From Annona cherimola (Eukaryota > Streptophyta > Magnoliopsida > Magnoliales > Annonaceae), in assembly GCA_030490835.1 (NCBI GenBank), contig CM059975.1, positions 32,210,133 to 32,274,132 of the forward strand: a DNA stretch of 64,000 nucleotides. The letters run 5' to 3'. The position numbers and the translations under genes are program-made. A model generated the notes under the pieces. The model was given only the letters and a program-made list of their open reading frames with translations, was not told the origin of the DNA and made no database searches. Below are positions 11,801-21,897 of this stretch, piece after piece (position 1 is the first letter of the stretch; each line of letters opens with the position of its first letter).

Positions 11801-14800
11801 AATCCAATGTGGAACAACCTGTCAGTTCCATCAAGCACTCTCTATTCTTGGGATCCCAAATCAACTTATATTCATGAACCCCCATATTTCCAGAACATGA
11901 CCACCAAACCACCTGGTCCCCACGGAGTGAAAGATGCCTATTGTTTGCTCAACTTTGGTGATAGCATTACAACCGATCACATCTCCCCTGCTGGAAGCAT
12001 TCATAAGGACAGCCCTGCTGCAAAATTCCTTCTTGAGCATGGTGTTCAACCTAAGGACTTCAACTCCTATGGCAGTCGCCGTGGTAATGATGAAGTAATG
12101 GCGAGGGGAACATTTGCTAATATTCGTATTGTCAACAAACTCTTGAATGGAGAAGTGGGGCCAAAGACAGTCCACATTCCAACTGGGGAGAAACTTTATG
12201 TATTTGATGCAGCAATGGTGAGTACTTCGAAGTCGGTAAACTGTCTTTTCTTGTTGACGCTCATATTTACACTGCACCCTTCTCTTTATTTGTTACAATG
12301 CTTCTCTACTTCTACAGTAATTCGAGCCACACATATTTCTTGTCATTGTAACGTGGCAACTGCAGTCATGAGCATGATGGTGTTCCTGAAACAAAAAGTG
12401 ATGCAACTAGATGTCCATTGTCAGAATTAGGGAGTCTTCAATTTTTGATAATAGTATGCCCATTCGCTTCATTTCTGCAGACTTTGAATTGTGAAATTTT
12501 GGTGAGAGATCGGAATTGGTCCATTAGATAGTGTTTTCTGGTGTGGGTCGGTATATTCTCTGCTGTTGCTGGGACAATAGGATGTTTAAGTGAAAATGAA
12601 TTTAAGAACCTCAAATTCACTATGTGATTAGATATATGCTGGCAAGCATGAGAGTATGAGGCTTGATTTAACACATGCTCTTACACTTACTTCCTGGCCG
12701 GCACAAACAAAATCATTTAATCTGTAGAAACGATCATGTCTCTAGAAACGATCATGATAAGGCCTGTATAAACCTTTCATTACCTTCATGCATCTCTCAA
12801 ATTCTCTAGAACTCTACCAGCTCATCTCCTAAATTCATTAGACCTCCACAATCTCAAGGTGCATCTCCTTACTCCTGGGAGCTCCATCTCCCAAAAATCA
12901 CCTGCTTTTGATATTCTCCTTGTTGTGTGGAAGGTCATGCTAGCCTGGATAAATCTCTGCAATCTTCCCATGCACCTCCAGAATTCATGTAGCTGAATCC
13001 AGCATCTTCCACCAATTTGTTTGTGTTTGTGTATGCTTGCCTGTTTGCACATTTGTAGTAGAAATTTTGTCTAGAAATGGTACTTATTGCTGAGAGAATT
13101 GCATTTCCTGTTGTAGCAATTTATGTGTTGACTCTTAAGACACCTGTTCCACTTGATGTAGAGATTTTTTGTCTAGAAATGGTATTTGTGGATGTGTGAG
13201 TGGCTTGTTCCTATTGTAACCATTTGTATGTTCATTCTTATGGATGGATTCCTAAGATTAATATCTTGGTACTCTCAGAGATACAAGGCTGATGGGTACG
13301 ATACCATTGTCCTAGCTGGAGCGGAGTATGGCAGTGGGAGTTCTCGAGATTGGGCCGCAAAGGGTCCAATGTTGCTGGTAGTACACATTACCTTTGTCGT
13401 TGTCATTTCTACTTTTGTATTATGTGGCTTTTTATTAGTTCTCTTATATTGTATACTTCAGGGAGTCAAAGCAGTGATTGCCAAGAGCTTTGAGAGAATT
13501 CATCGCAGCAATTTAGTCGGAATGGGTATTATTCCTTTATGCTTCAAGCCGGGTGAGGATGCTGATTCTTTGGGTTTGACCGGTCATGAACGGTACACCA
13601 TTGACCTCCAAAGCAAGATTAGTGAGATAAGACCTGGCCAGGATGTGAAAGTTGTCACTGACAGTGGAAAATCATTTATCTGCACAGCTCGCTTTGACAC
13701 AGAGGTAAATCGTTCATGGTATATTGAAATGCCCAAAATTCTCTAATCTTCTTTGACATTCTCAGTTCTGTTTTCCCCCCAAATCAAGTGATTCTCTACA
13801 TATTTGTAAATGGCCAGAATCCTTGAAGTCCTATTGGGTAGATTTGTAGAGAACCTGCTGACCCAATATTGCTGTTCTGCTTCAATATACATTATGACAG
13901 CATAAGGAATCTATTTTTTTTTTTTTTCCTTAATCACTGGGGGCTGTTGAGATGCCTGAATAGCAATTTGAGCTGCATAGTTATCCAAATTATCAACTTT
14001 TTTTAGAATTGGTTTTGAATTCTGTCCAAGTTATGATTGTGCTATGAAGCACATCTTTCTTCGGGTTTTGAATTTTTGTTCTGATGTAATTCACCAATCC
14101 ACAGATTGGTGAATTAATCATGTAAAGTAGCTAGTAACGTTCACAGAATATCTGCTCTGCTACAACTGCTTTGTCATTATATGGATAAGATCTTTTTGAA
14201 ATTATTCTTTATTAGTTAATAGGATGCCTATGTTGCCTAATACAAATATTTTAAAGATAAGGGGAATTATCATAAACCTCCCTGAAATTTCTTCCAACTT
14301 CATATCCCTGTTCAAGGAGCTGTCCTTTCACATAAAAATGCCCCCAAAGTAACCGGTAGCATCAGCACCATTGGTCCGCTGTGCTTCTTGCCAACATGTG
14401 AAGGCTCAATGCGTGCTCCTGCACCAGCTGGTTTATATCCCAACAGTCCTTTCCCACCTCCAACAATGCTCTCTACTTCCATTCCCAGCCCACTTGAACC
14501 AAAAAGAAACTACAATGATTATGATGATAAATGAAAAAAGTCTGCTTTGTTTTCATGATCTAATGGGAATAATCTGAGCCCAAGTCACTGACAAGGGGAA
14601 ATATCTAAAAAAATCAAGGCTATAACTGTCCGAATGTGAAAAGATTACTGCAGAAAAATTGGAAAGCTATCCTAGTTTGACTTCACATTCTTCACGCAAA
14701 CATAATCTTGAGAGAACAACTGCTCCTTTACGCATCCAGGTGGAATAGGTTGCAGAAGAAAAATTGGAAAACCATGATTTTGCATTTTAATTTGCATAAA

Positions 14801-15813
14801 TAGAATGTTGAGAGAACAACTGCTCTTTTGGAAGGCTATTTCTAACCTCTCCACTGCTTTGTTTGAGCTTTGTATGGTCTTCTGTCTGTCAGCATTCCTC
14901 ATCTTTCTTTTGAGGCCTACTGATTAACCTAATTTCATTGTGTGGTCACTGCTCGGTCCTCTTTATCAACACCCTTGTTCTTGGTCACCCACACAAATCT
15001 TCAGCCACCCTTTTCTATTGCAATTCCAGTATCTGGTCTTCTGATATCTCTGTTTGGCTCCTAAATTCAACATAAACTGACGCTGATTGTTTCACATCCA
15101 ACTCCAACAACTTTATTCCACCTCTTCGAAACCCTAATTGGTGGCCCGTTGGTGGGAGCCTGTCCATGACTCTGCTATGCAGGAAGCATCTCTGGCTCCA
15201 GTACAATTTAGGTGACCAGCTTTTTAAAATATGCACTCATTATCAATAAATTGGTCAGTGAAGAAATGAGATAGATTCGGAGCTAAGGGATGAATGATTT
15301 TGAGGACAGCAAAGCCAATGAGGAGGTCAAATGAACTGTGTAGGAACATGCTCAGGTCTGTTTGGTAATGTGATAATGGGATCAAGGAATGGGGAATGGA
15401 ATGGATATATTAGGGTAAAGTGGAAATAAAGTAAAAATAGATAACGTTGTTGTTGACAATGTTTTCCCCTAATGCTAATCATGTGCGACATGTTTGGAGC
15501 AACATTCTTTGTTTCTGACAAAGTATGAAGTTGGTAGAAACCTGGGTCCGTATGTGATAATTCCCTCAATGCTAATCTAGAGCAAAACTCTAGCAGCAAC
15601 ACACTCTTTTATTGGCAGATATATGGCATCTGGCCCTTGTTTCCATGTCTGATTCAGTAATAATAGAATCTCCCTGCTGGTGTTTTTTCCATTGCTGTTT
15701 TGCTTTGTAGTCATTGACGTTGATTCCTTGGAGCGCAGGTGGAGCTGGCATATTTCGATCATGGGGGCATTCTTCCATATGTCATACGGAATCTCATTAA
15801 TTCAAAGCATTAA
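2835..15813 (+). CDS. ACO: Aconitate hydratase (aconitase), 3' part of gene, 14 coding exons
   Basis: Aconitase interconverts citrate and isocitrate through cis-aconitate, in the TCA/glyoxylate cycles or the cytosol. Exons, all with GT-AG borders and consistent phase: 2835-2979, 3080-3222, 3311-3367, 3641-3720, 3817-3892, 5855-6040, 6350-6417, 8063-8181, 8317-8438, 10705-10803, 11738-12217, 13279-13377, 13462-13704, 15739-15813 (TAA). They join to 663 codons plus stop with no frameshift. The product starts [13 protein letters not shown], an internal point of plant aconitases, so roughly 235 or more N-terminal residues are encoded left of the window. Cluster cysteines are at visible residues 204, 270 and 273; the 66 and 3 spacing matches the IRP1/aconitase family. 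SPEYGAT carries the conserved Glu, and YGSGSSRDW (542-550) the catalytic Ser/Arg of the swivel domain. Similarity is to the cytosolic-IRP1-like type of plant aconitase. Mitochondrial or cytosolic targeting cannot be judged without the N-terminus. Confidence 0.97.
3893..5854 (+). other. Aconitase intron carrying a MULE-type MITE
   Basis: This intron of 1962 bp contains the 491-bp inverted-repeat element at 4845-5335. The remainder, 3893-4835 and 5345-5854, is AT-rich with no recognisable element. Confidence 0.8.
4845..5335. mobile_element. Non-autonomous Mutator-like element, 491 bp, 9-bp target duplication
   Basis: The termini are inverted repeats, GAGCTTATCCCAAATATACC on the left and GGGCTTATCCCAAATATACC read inward from the right, with similarity continuing for about 100 bp with indels. 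Flanks are TTAAAATTA (4836-4844) and TTAAAATTG (5336-5344), a 9-bp target duplication with one mismatch, as expected of the Mutator superfamily. No transposase fits inside. Confidence 0.8.
5855..6040 (+). CDS. ACO: Aconitase exon with first [4Fe-4S] cysteine
   Basis: This exon of 62 codons runs from an ACAG acceptor to a CAG/GTAAAC donor. It encodes the segment ending [16 protein letters not shown]; the Cys codon is TGC at 5963-5965 and is the first cluster ligand of the family. Phase is 0 at both ends. Confidence 0.95.
6418..8062 (+). other. Aconitase intron, no element recognised
   Basis: The intron lies between the split Ser codon halves. It is AT-rich with several short chance frames, one of which (7965-8231) runs into the next exon. 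No transposon or RNA gene was recognised. Confidence 0.7.
8063..8181 (+). CDS. ACO: Aconitase exon with second and third cluster cysteines
   Basis: The exon completes a split Ser codon (AG|T) and encodes [12 protein letters not shown], whose two Cys are cluster ligands two and three. It ends with a single G that joins AC of the next exon to give Asp. Confidence 0.95.
8439..10704 (+). other. Aconitase intron with a MITE and a short tandem duplication
   Basis: This 2.27-kb intron holds a complete MITE (10165-10441), a ~40-bp direct duplication at about 10077-10150 (AAGGTGCATGTGCGTGCC twice) and a 28-bp duplication near 8775-8821 (TAATAACTAGCTAAATATCA twice). Nothing else was recognised. Confidence 0.75.
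10165..10441 (+). mobile_element. Complete MITE, 277 bp, 3-bp TSD (reference copy)
   Basis: It begins GGGTGTGTTT and ends AAACACACCC, a perfect 10-bp terminal inverted repeat, flanked by TGA (10162-10164 and 10442-10444). The body has an ordered set of AT-rich blocks (CTACAACTATC, TTTTTAATCATTTTTTCAC, CCTATCTATTTTAACTTTA, ATATCACATCATTT). About a dozen related copies occur in the window. A 3-bp target duplication suggests the PIF/Harbinger (Tourist) class; this assignment is inference. Confidence 0.75.
10804..11737 (+). other. Aconitase intron with a 48-bp minisatellite
   Basis: The intron of 934 bp separates IAE from [11 protein letters not shown]. It contains the minisatellite at 11181-11350 and otherwise nothing recognised. 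Confidence 0.75.
11181..11350 (+). repeat. 48-bp minisatellite, about 3.5 copies
   Basis: The units share AAATCTTCAGCATCATTACT and GCATCCTTGACAGCAGGATG; repeats of CTTC-A start near 11192, 11240, 11288 and 11337. Each unit contains a short stem, CATCC...GGATG. The period is divisible by three so both strands stay open, but the tract is inside an intron. Confidence 0.8.
11738..12217 (+). CDS. ACO: Aconitase largest exon (linker and start of swivel domain)
   Basis: This is the largest exon, 160 codons in phase 0. It encodes [20 protein letters not shown] and [19 protein letters not shown], hallmarks of plant aconitases, and ends DAAM before a GTGAGT donor. An open frame continues past the donor to 12430 but loses all similarity, so it is intron read-through. 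Confidence 0.95.
12218..13278 (+). other. Aconitase intron with a local duplication before the acceptor
   Basis: Two diverged copies of about 105 bp lie at roughly 13050-13155 and 13158-13260, each with TTTGTCTAGAAATGGTA followed later by a version of GCAATTTATGTGTTGACTC. Nothing else was recognised. Confidence 0.65.
13705..15738 (+). other. Aconitase last intron
   Basis: This 2-kb intron has a T-run near 13913-13927 and a diverged duplication of about 130 bp (14655-14830, AAAATTGGAAA...GAGAGAACAACTGCTC twice). A stretch starting near 14260 (GGGGAATTATCATAAACCTC) resembles a MULE-type terminus, but no partner end was found. Confidence 0.65.
15739..15813 (+). CDS. ACO: Aconitase terminal coding exon
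   Basis: Twenty-four residues plus TAA follow the GCGCAG acceptor and encode [18 protein letters not shown], the standard C-terminus of plant aconitases. It is separated from the previous exon by an intron of about 2 kb. Confidence 0.94.
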   Translation: MELAYFDHGGILPYVIRNLINSKH

Positions 15814-15916
15814 GTGGATGAAATTTTCAGATGCCATCCTTGCACACGAGCAGATGAGAGGATCTTATTGTTGGATGGGACATTGCTTACCTCACCCATC
15901 TTCTTTTTTTCATCTG

Positions 15917-15922
15917 AATAAA
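15917..15922 (+). terminator. Likely poly(A) signal of the aconitase gene
   Basis: AATAAA lies 104 bases after the stop codon and is followed by T-rich sequence. The position is right for a plant near-upstream element. The cleavage site itself cannot be seen, and further poly(A) sites may be used. Confidence 0.45.
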
Positions 15923-16724
15923 GGTGATTTTGAATAATCAAGCCAGCCGAAAACTCTTTTGAGGAGCAGATTTTCTTCGTCTTCCTTTTTTTCCTCCTCC
16001 CTTGGACCGCTGCGTAGGTTCTTAATGAGTATGGAAAGAAGAGCTGATAAAATGTTCCCACTGTGTTTAAAGCAGCTTGTTCTGTATGATTATTGAATTG
16101 CATTTTTAGATGCATCAGCAGCTTGCACGATATGCAACATGTATGTTTCTCGAATACATGCACTTAACACGTTCACACCATTACATTGGGATCTCTTATA
16201 TACATACATCACAAAGTCATCATATACTAATGCTGTTCACAGCCCTTCTCAAGTGCACGGTTCTTGTACCGTCATTCGACCTTGGAATTTGGGTTGCCAA
16301 AGAAAACATGAAACATCATCAAAACCTTTAGCTCCTGATTTGAAAAATGTTGGTAATGATGCCATGTTAGAATTATTTTGCTAGTGTTGATTCGTTGCAA
16401 CTTGCAAATGAGCACAAACGAGTATCAAAAAGTCTGCATGATTGCCTTTTCATCATGGAAAGGTAGGAAGTATAGCTACCTTAATGGAAGCCGTAGCATT
16501 GGAGTCAGAGGAGATGGATTCTTGGGGCAGTTGCTTGCCAATTTATTCTTCCACTCAGTCTTGAAACTAAAGGAAATTTTGCCAGCAAATCTGAAACATA
16601 GATGATGCCTTTTATTTCTAATATGTCATAGCTATTTGATTTGAAACTAAGCCGTAAATTGTATCAAAATGCTTTAATTTGCGCGAGTGTAGATATTGTT
16701 TTTCATCCAGTACTCGTATGATTA

Positions 16725-16965
16725 TCTAAATGAAAAAAATGATAGGGGTAATGATGATGAGTAAAGAAAATAAAATTAAAATAGATTAGTTGTATAAGTA
16801 GTGTAAAAATAATTAAAAAGTAGGATAGATGTATAAAAAGATGTGAAGAAATAATTAAAAAATAAAGTAATTATGAAGAGTGAAAAGTTCTAGTTTAAAG
16901 AGATTTAACTTAACATTTTTTTAATGGAATTTGACATTTTTATGTGTTACCAAACACATTTCATA
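16725..16965 (-). mobile_element. MITE copy of the ~275-bp family, truncated
   Basis: Reverse-complement body blocks are present (ATAGGGGTAATGATGATGAG, AAAATTAAAATAGATTAG, AATAATTAAAAAGTAGGA). The right end closes at GTTACCAAACACA; the left terminus is lost. Confidence 0.65.
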
Positions 16966-17834
16966 TTAAGGGTTTGTTTGGTATTCGGAAAAACTCTAGC
17001 TGTCATGTAAAACTTTTCAAATAGTTAAGGGCTGTGGTGAAAAAATGTCATGTCAAGCACCGAATTATCATTTACATCCATTCGGGACCGGAAGAAAAAT
17101 TTCGAAAAATTCCATTTTCCATGGATTTGAGTGCGGAAAGAGCTTCTAAAAATTCAGCTGTATCAACTTTGCATTCAAACTAGCTTTGACCAACCGTAAT
17201 TGCATTAATGCGCACATCAAATACTGACACATTTCAGCCATACTTACATTTTTTAACTCATAAAAAACGTCAAAGGATCCGAGATTCTTAAATGAAATAT
17301 GTATTCTCATCATCAAGACAGTCTTTTGGATTTTCAATGACTTTTCTATTCTCCATATATATTATTATATTCTTATCTCGTTTCTCGGTTCCATTCAAGC
17401 TCCTTGAATCCTTCCAAATAGACTTAATGTATGTTTCCGCTTGCATACACCATAAGAGCGTATCCCGGTATAAGCATCACACATACCACTGACCCATTTG
17501 CATCGCTTCTAGTTGTCCCTATAAATCATTCATGCCATTGCTATTGCCTTCAAATAAAATAAAATAAAATAGCTAACGTTGGATGGCCCAAATTTTTTTT
17601 AAAAAAAAGATATAAAGAAGGCAGATTTTTTTTTTTTTTTGTTATACCTAATTTTTAAAGCATCTTAATTATAGGCCCAGTTAATCGCCCATCATAGCAC
17701 ACTCCATAACATCTAACAGTCTGCGAGTGCGATCCAAGGTTAAAAACCCCGTGGTCTCCTTTATCTAATAAAAAAACTCTGAAGATAATCCAAATAGGGC
17801 TCCATAGCTCCGTGTAACCTTTTTTAATTTTAAC

Positions 17835-18215
17835 ATATAATGTAATATTTAATCCATTTATTATATTTAACATAATTTATTTACCTAGAAAACCAAGTTT
17901 CATCCAAACCACATATGCACACATGCCAAATTTACTTAAAAATAGATAGAGATACTCATACGTAAATTAAAAAAACACTAAGATTTATTAACATTGAATC
18001 ATTTTATTATGTTGATTTTATACATTTGTAAATAAAGATAATGCACAATGATACCAGACAAAGGAAAATTTTATCGTAATAATATAAATGATGCTAAATA
18101 TAATAGATATAGTGAACTTTACATTAATTATCAAAACATTAAAAATAAAATGGGTTACATAGAAGATAAGTTTCATAAAATCATTCCTGATCCAAATAAA
18201 AGCAGCCCCTGTATC
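17835..18215. repeat. Foldback-family copy, diverged
   Basis: It matches the variant at 47450-47915: AAAACCAAGTTTCATCCA, AATCATTTTATTATGTTGAT, TGATACCAGACAAAGGAAAA and the TAGATATAGTGAACTTT part occur in the same order. The ends are eroded. Confidence 0.55.
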
Positions 18216-18778
18216 TTTAAAAATTAATTATGTATTCGCAATGGTCATACACTCAAAAAGATGAATAAAGTAAAATAAGTTTATAAAAAAAAAAAAAGTT
18301 TATTATATTGAATAACGCATTTACTGATATAGCTGCAACTTTTACAAATAATAGCTGCTATGAGTGGTAAATCTTTAAAGACTAGCAAATGTACCTATAA
18401 ATTTATATTAGAAACAGCAATAAAATTTAGAGATTGATTTGCTAATCTCTCTTTTAAAGATATAACAGTGCCAGATATATTTGCTAATGCTCCTCTAATC
18501 CTCTTTAATCTACCTTTAGAACATCAAATTGATTCTGGTTCGATTTTCAACTCCTAACCCCAAACCCAAGTGGGTCAATTCTCATCAAAAGGAGGACCAT
18601 CAACACTGATGGAACAACTCCAGTTCTATGTTCCACACAGAAATAGTAAAGGATGCTAAACAAAAACAAGCGAGGCAACCTTATATGCAGTAATTGTTCA
18701 GGGAACAAGGAACAAATAACTGCAAAGAAAGAAAAGACAGGATTGTGCATAGAAGAGAGAAACTGAATGTTTTCCACG

Positions 18779-20382
18779 TTATTTCTCAGCAACCATAGCT
18801 CGTAGAGGCAATGAGCTTTCTACTCCATCTACAGCAGCATTCCTTTCTGCAACAACCTTTGACATTCCAAACATCTGCAGGGGACACCAAAGAAATACAA
18901 ATATATGTAACACAATCAGCAGCAGACATGTTGAATCCAAGCATGGGTCAGGCTCCAACATTCATCTCTGTCAATACTCAAGCAGTGCCTCCAATATTTG
19001 TGGCATGCCTACCAACTAGTTGCCTAAAACTCATATTGGGTGGATAGCTGTCTTGTCCAAAGCCCAATCTAGAAGAGTTTCCTTTCCAGATCATCCTGCT
19101 TCTAAGTAATTAATGGTGCGACCAATCATAAGTGTAGCATCATGAACAACTAATGTTATTCAACGACATAAATATGCAATGGGCATGGATTCCCTGAACG
19201 GATAGTGTGTGGCGACCAATAGAAAAGGCATTGTCATTGTGCAGCAAACCATCTGATTTTAGAATTTTCACTTTGTTTCTAACCAAGGCAGATGATTACA
19301 AGTCTTCCATGGTTCTCAAGATGGTATGTGTCCTGCTGTCTATCCAGTTCTTTCATATTATCAAGCACAACAGGCTATAGCAGCAAGCCATTTCATCATC
19401 ATCATCATAAGCCATTTCCCACCTATGTGGGGTCGGCTGCATGGATTCTGTTACGCCATTCTTGGCGATTTAAGACTAAATTTTCAGTAATATGTAATAT
19501 TTTTAAATCTTGTTTAATTACTTCCATCCATGTTTTTTTGGGTCTTCCTCTCATTTTTCTACCACCTTCTACTTGGATAAACTCTGTTTTCCTAACCGGT
19601 GCTACTTCAGGCCTCCTTTTAACATGACCAAACCATCTTAATCTATTTTCTCTCATTTTATCATAAATTGATCTCACTTTTAAGTTTTCTCGAATTATTT
19701 CATTCCTAATTTTATCTTTTCTTGTTTTACCACTCATCCACCTTAACATTCTCATTTCCGCTACGCTCATTTTTTGTATATGTTGCTCTTTAACTGCCCA
19801 ACATTCTGCCCCATAAAGCATAGCAGGTCTAATCGCAGTCTTATAAAATTTTCCTTTTAATTTGACTGGAACTCGACGGTCACATAAAATTCCTGACGCA
19901 CTTCTCCATTTCTTCCATCCTGCTTGAATTCTATGTATTATATCTTTCTCGATTTCCCCGTTCTCTTGAACTATTGATCCTAAAGTACCGAGCAGCAAGC
20001 CATTTGATTTTAGAATTTTCACTTTGTTTACAACCAAGGCAGATGGCTATAACAGGTTGATCCCAAGTTCTCAGATCGTATGTGTCCTGTTATTAATCCA
20101 GTTCTTTTGTATTGTCAAGCACAAGGGGCTATGATGCAGCTCATTGAGGATTGTGTTTGTTCCTAAAAGAAAAAAAGGCCATGTTTGTCTCACCTTCTGA
20201 ATGGTCTTCTTAAAGCATGTTTTGTGTTCATCCATAGAAGCATGAACAAACTCATCAAAGTGATCCTTCAGATCAGCCAAGAAACCAGCTTCCTCTGATT
20301 TCTTCTTTCGGCAAGAGGTACTGATTGGAGTCTCAACAGACGATGCTGGCTTCACTTGAGATTTACTTTGTTGGGATTCCAT
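18779..20382 (-). CDS. Small conserved-looking protein of 94 aa, two exons, function unknown
   Basis: Exon 1 is 20382-20194 (63 codons, ATG to CAGAAG before a GTGAGA donor). Exon 2 is 18874-18779 (31 codons plus stop, after a CTGCAG acceptor). The join is phase 0 and gives ...CFKKTIQK-MFGMSKVVAER.... An in-frame TAA seven codons upstream of the ATG supports the start. The protein is soluble, with a polar N-terminus rich in Ser/Lys, a probably helical centre (FLADLKDHFDEFVHASMDEH) and a short tail ending PLRAMVAEK. No signal peptide or membrane segment is seen. A 5' UTR intron ending near 20408 is possible (TTGCAG on the minus strand). The intron was invaded by a LINE at 19394-19990. I do not recognise a named family. 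Clean splice borders and smooth coding sense argue for a real gene. Confidence 0.7.
19242..20145. repeat. ~150-bp tandem duplication, now split by a LINE
   Basis: Copy 1 (about 19242-19378) and copy 2 (about 19991-20145) share GATTTTAGAATTTTCACTTT, CAACCAAGGCAGATG, GTATGTGTCCTG, ATCCAGTTCTTT and CAAGCACAA-GGCTAT. They were adjacent before the LINE at 19394-19990 inserted at their junction. Both lie in the intron of the 94-aa gene; copy 2 ends just before its donor side. Confidence 0.75.
19394..19990 (-). mobile_element. 5'-truncated RTE-like LINE with open 3' coding part and 15-bp TSD
   Basis: The minus strand stays open from the 5' end of the insert to a stop at 19423, about 188 codons. It reads as the C-terminal part of a plant non-LTR reverse transcriptase ORF (KLKGKFYKTAIRPAMLYGAE, MRMLRWMSGKTRKDKIRNE, LRWFGHVKRRPEVAPVRK, RKMRGRPKKTWMEV). 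The catalytic FADD region is absent, so it is a dead-on-arrival copy. The 3' tail is (ATG)5, (CAT)5 on the plus strand at 19394-19408. AGCAGCAAGCCATTT occurs at 19379-19393 and 19991-20005, a perfect 15-bp target duplication. The open frame suggests a fairly recent insertion. The RTE clade is inferred from the protein and the trinucleotide tail. Confidence 0.88.
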
Positions 20383-20523
20383 TATGGATAGAAGCTGATT
20401 TTATCCCTGCAATAGACATCATGCTCAAAAGAAATTCATCACCTCAACATAAAAGGGAACCTAGAGCAGCAAATGAAATCTGGACATATAGAATGTACTG
20501 TTTTCTAACAGATCTCCAGGCAA

Positions 20524-21155
20524 CTTGATATAATGAAACACATCTGAACAGTTAAGCAAGGATATAAGAAACAGGTGCTGTTTTCCGACATCAATATGTT
20601 AATGGTATTGGCAAAATGGTGGCAAACAAGTAACAACACTGGTCCAAAACAAGTTCCCTACTGACTTACAATTAACAAAAAAAAAAAAAAAAATCAACAG
20701 TAATCTAAACGAAATGGAGGTATGTGTATGAAATGTGAAATATCATTTGGCCAGAGCACAAATAACTGGATTCCAAAACTATACATGTCCAAAATTTCTA
20801 CTTAAAATTAATAATGCAGTCAAGTAGTAAAACAAGAATATAAGAAACTTGATACAATGAAACACATCTGAACAGTTAAGCAAGCATATAAGAAACAGGT
20901 GCTGTTTTCCAACATCAATACGTTAATGGTATTGGCAAAATGGTGGCAAACAAGTAACAACACTGGTCCAAAACAAGTTCCCTACTGACTTACAATTAAT
21001 TAAAAAAATCCACAGTAATCTAAACGAAATGGAGGTACGTGTATGAAATGTGAAATATCATTTGGTCAGAGTACAAACTACTGGATTCCAAAACTATACA
21101 TTTCCAAAATTTCTACTTAGAATTAATAATGCAGTCAAGTAGTAGAAACAAGAAC
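20524..21155 (+). repeat. Tandem duplication, two copies of about 324 bp
   Basis: CTTGATA-AATGAAACACAT starts at 20524 and again at 20848. The two copies keep the same order of sequence through AGTAGTA-AAACAAGAA with few differences. A homopolymer A-run expanded in copy 1 (20679-20693). It lies upstream of the 94-aa gene and could carry part of its promoter. Confidence 0.85.
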
Positions 21156-21609
21156 CATCCACAGAGATCCAATGAAGACAGATGTGAGCATTGAAAGTGA
21201 AAAGACAGTTGGACAAAGCACAACGGATTTGATTACGAAAATAAATAAAGCATACATATTAACTCTAGGGTACAGAGACATGAGAACATAGCCCTGATTA
21301 ATGGGAGAAAAGGTGGAAACATTATCGTAAGCATAGCATACCAGTAGAAAATTTTTTCATGGCAATACAACCCAGCTGTATGGTTGAGGTATTTTTGGCT
21401 TTTTATGATGGGCTTGGCGGACTATCAAAAATAAATAAATAAAAAGATGGGCTTGGCACAGTGGAAGATGACTTCAGGAAGGGGCTATGGCCTATGCAAG
21501 GCGCCTGAGATAGAGTAGGTAGCTTTTCCAACCAATGCTATTTTTCACATACTACGGTTACAAAAGTATAAATTTTTATGAATATCATAAAATGTTAGTA
21601 ACTAAATTT

Positions 21610-21897
21610 TGGAGGAGTAACACCAAAAACTTATCAAATTTAAACTTTTCAATCTAACACTTTTCACTCTTTACAACGAACTTATTTTTTGATTATTTTT
21701 TCACTTTTTCCTATACGACTACTCTACTTTTCAATCATTTCTATACTACTAATTATGCATCTAACCTATCTAATTTAACTTTATTCTCTTTACTTCCCAT
21801 TATTACCCCTATCATATCACATCATTTTCTCTTGTTTCAAAAACTTTTACACTAAAAACTTTTCATCAAAAGTTTTATTATTTCCCAAACACACCCC
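21610..21897 (+). mobile_element. MITE copy of the ~275-bp family
   Basis: Ordered blocks TTTAAACTTTTCAATCTAAC, TTTCAATCATTTCTATAC, CCTATCTAATTTAACTTTA and ATATCACATCATTTTCTC end in CCCAAACACACCCC. The left terminus is less clear. Confidence 0.75.

Larger units (their letters stand above)
15814..18778. other. Intergenic region between aconitase and the small minus-strand gene
   Basis: After the aconitase 3' UTR no gene was found. A reverse-oriented MITE copy lies at 16725-16965 and a foldback-family copy at 17835-18215. The last ~240 bases (18540-18778) are probably 3' UTR of the minus-strand gene. Confidence 0.6.

Noticed and set aside
11861..12277. 138-codon minus-strand frame
   Set aside because: It is antisense to the large aconitase exon, whose sense frame is unmistakable.
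14260..14360. MULE-type element in the last aconitase intron
   Set aside because: The GGGGAATTATCATAAACCTC end looks like a terminus, but no matching inverted partner or duplication was found before the next exon.
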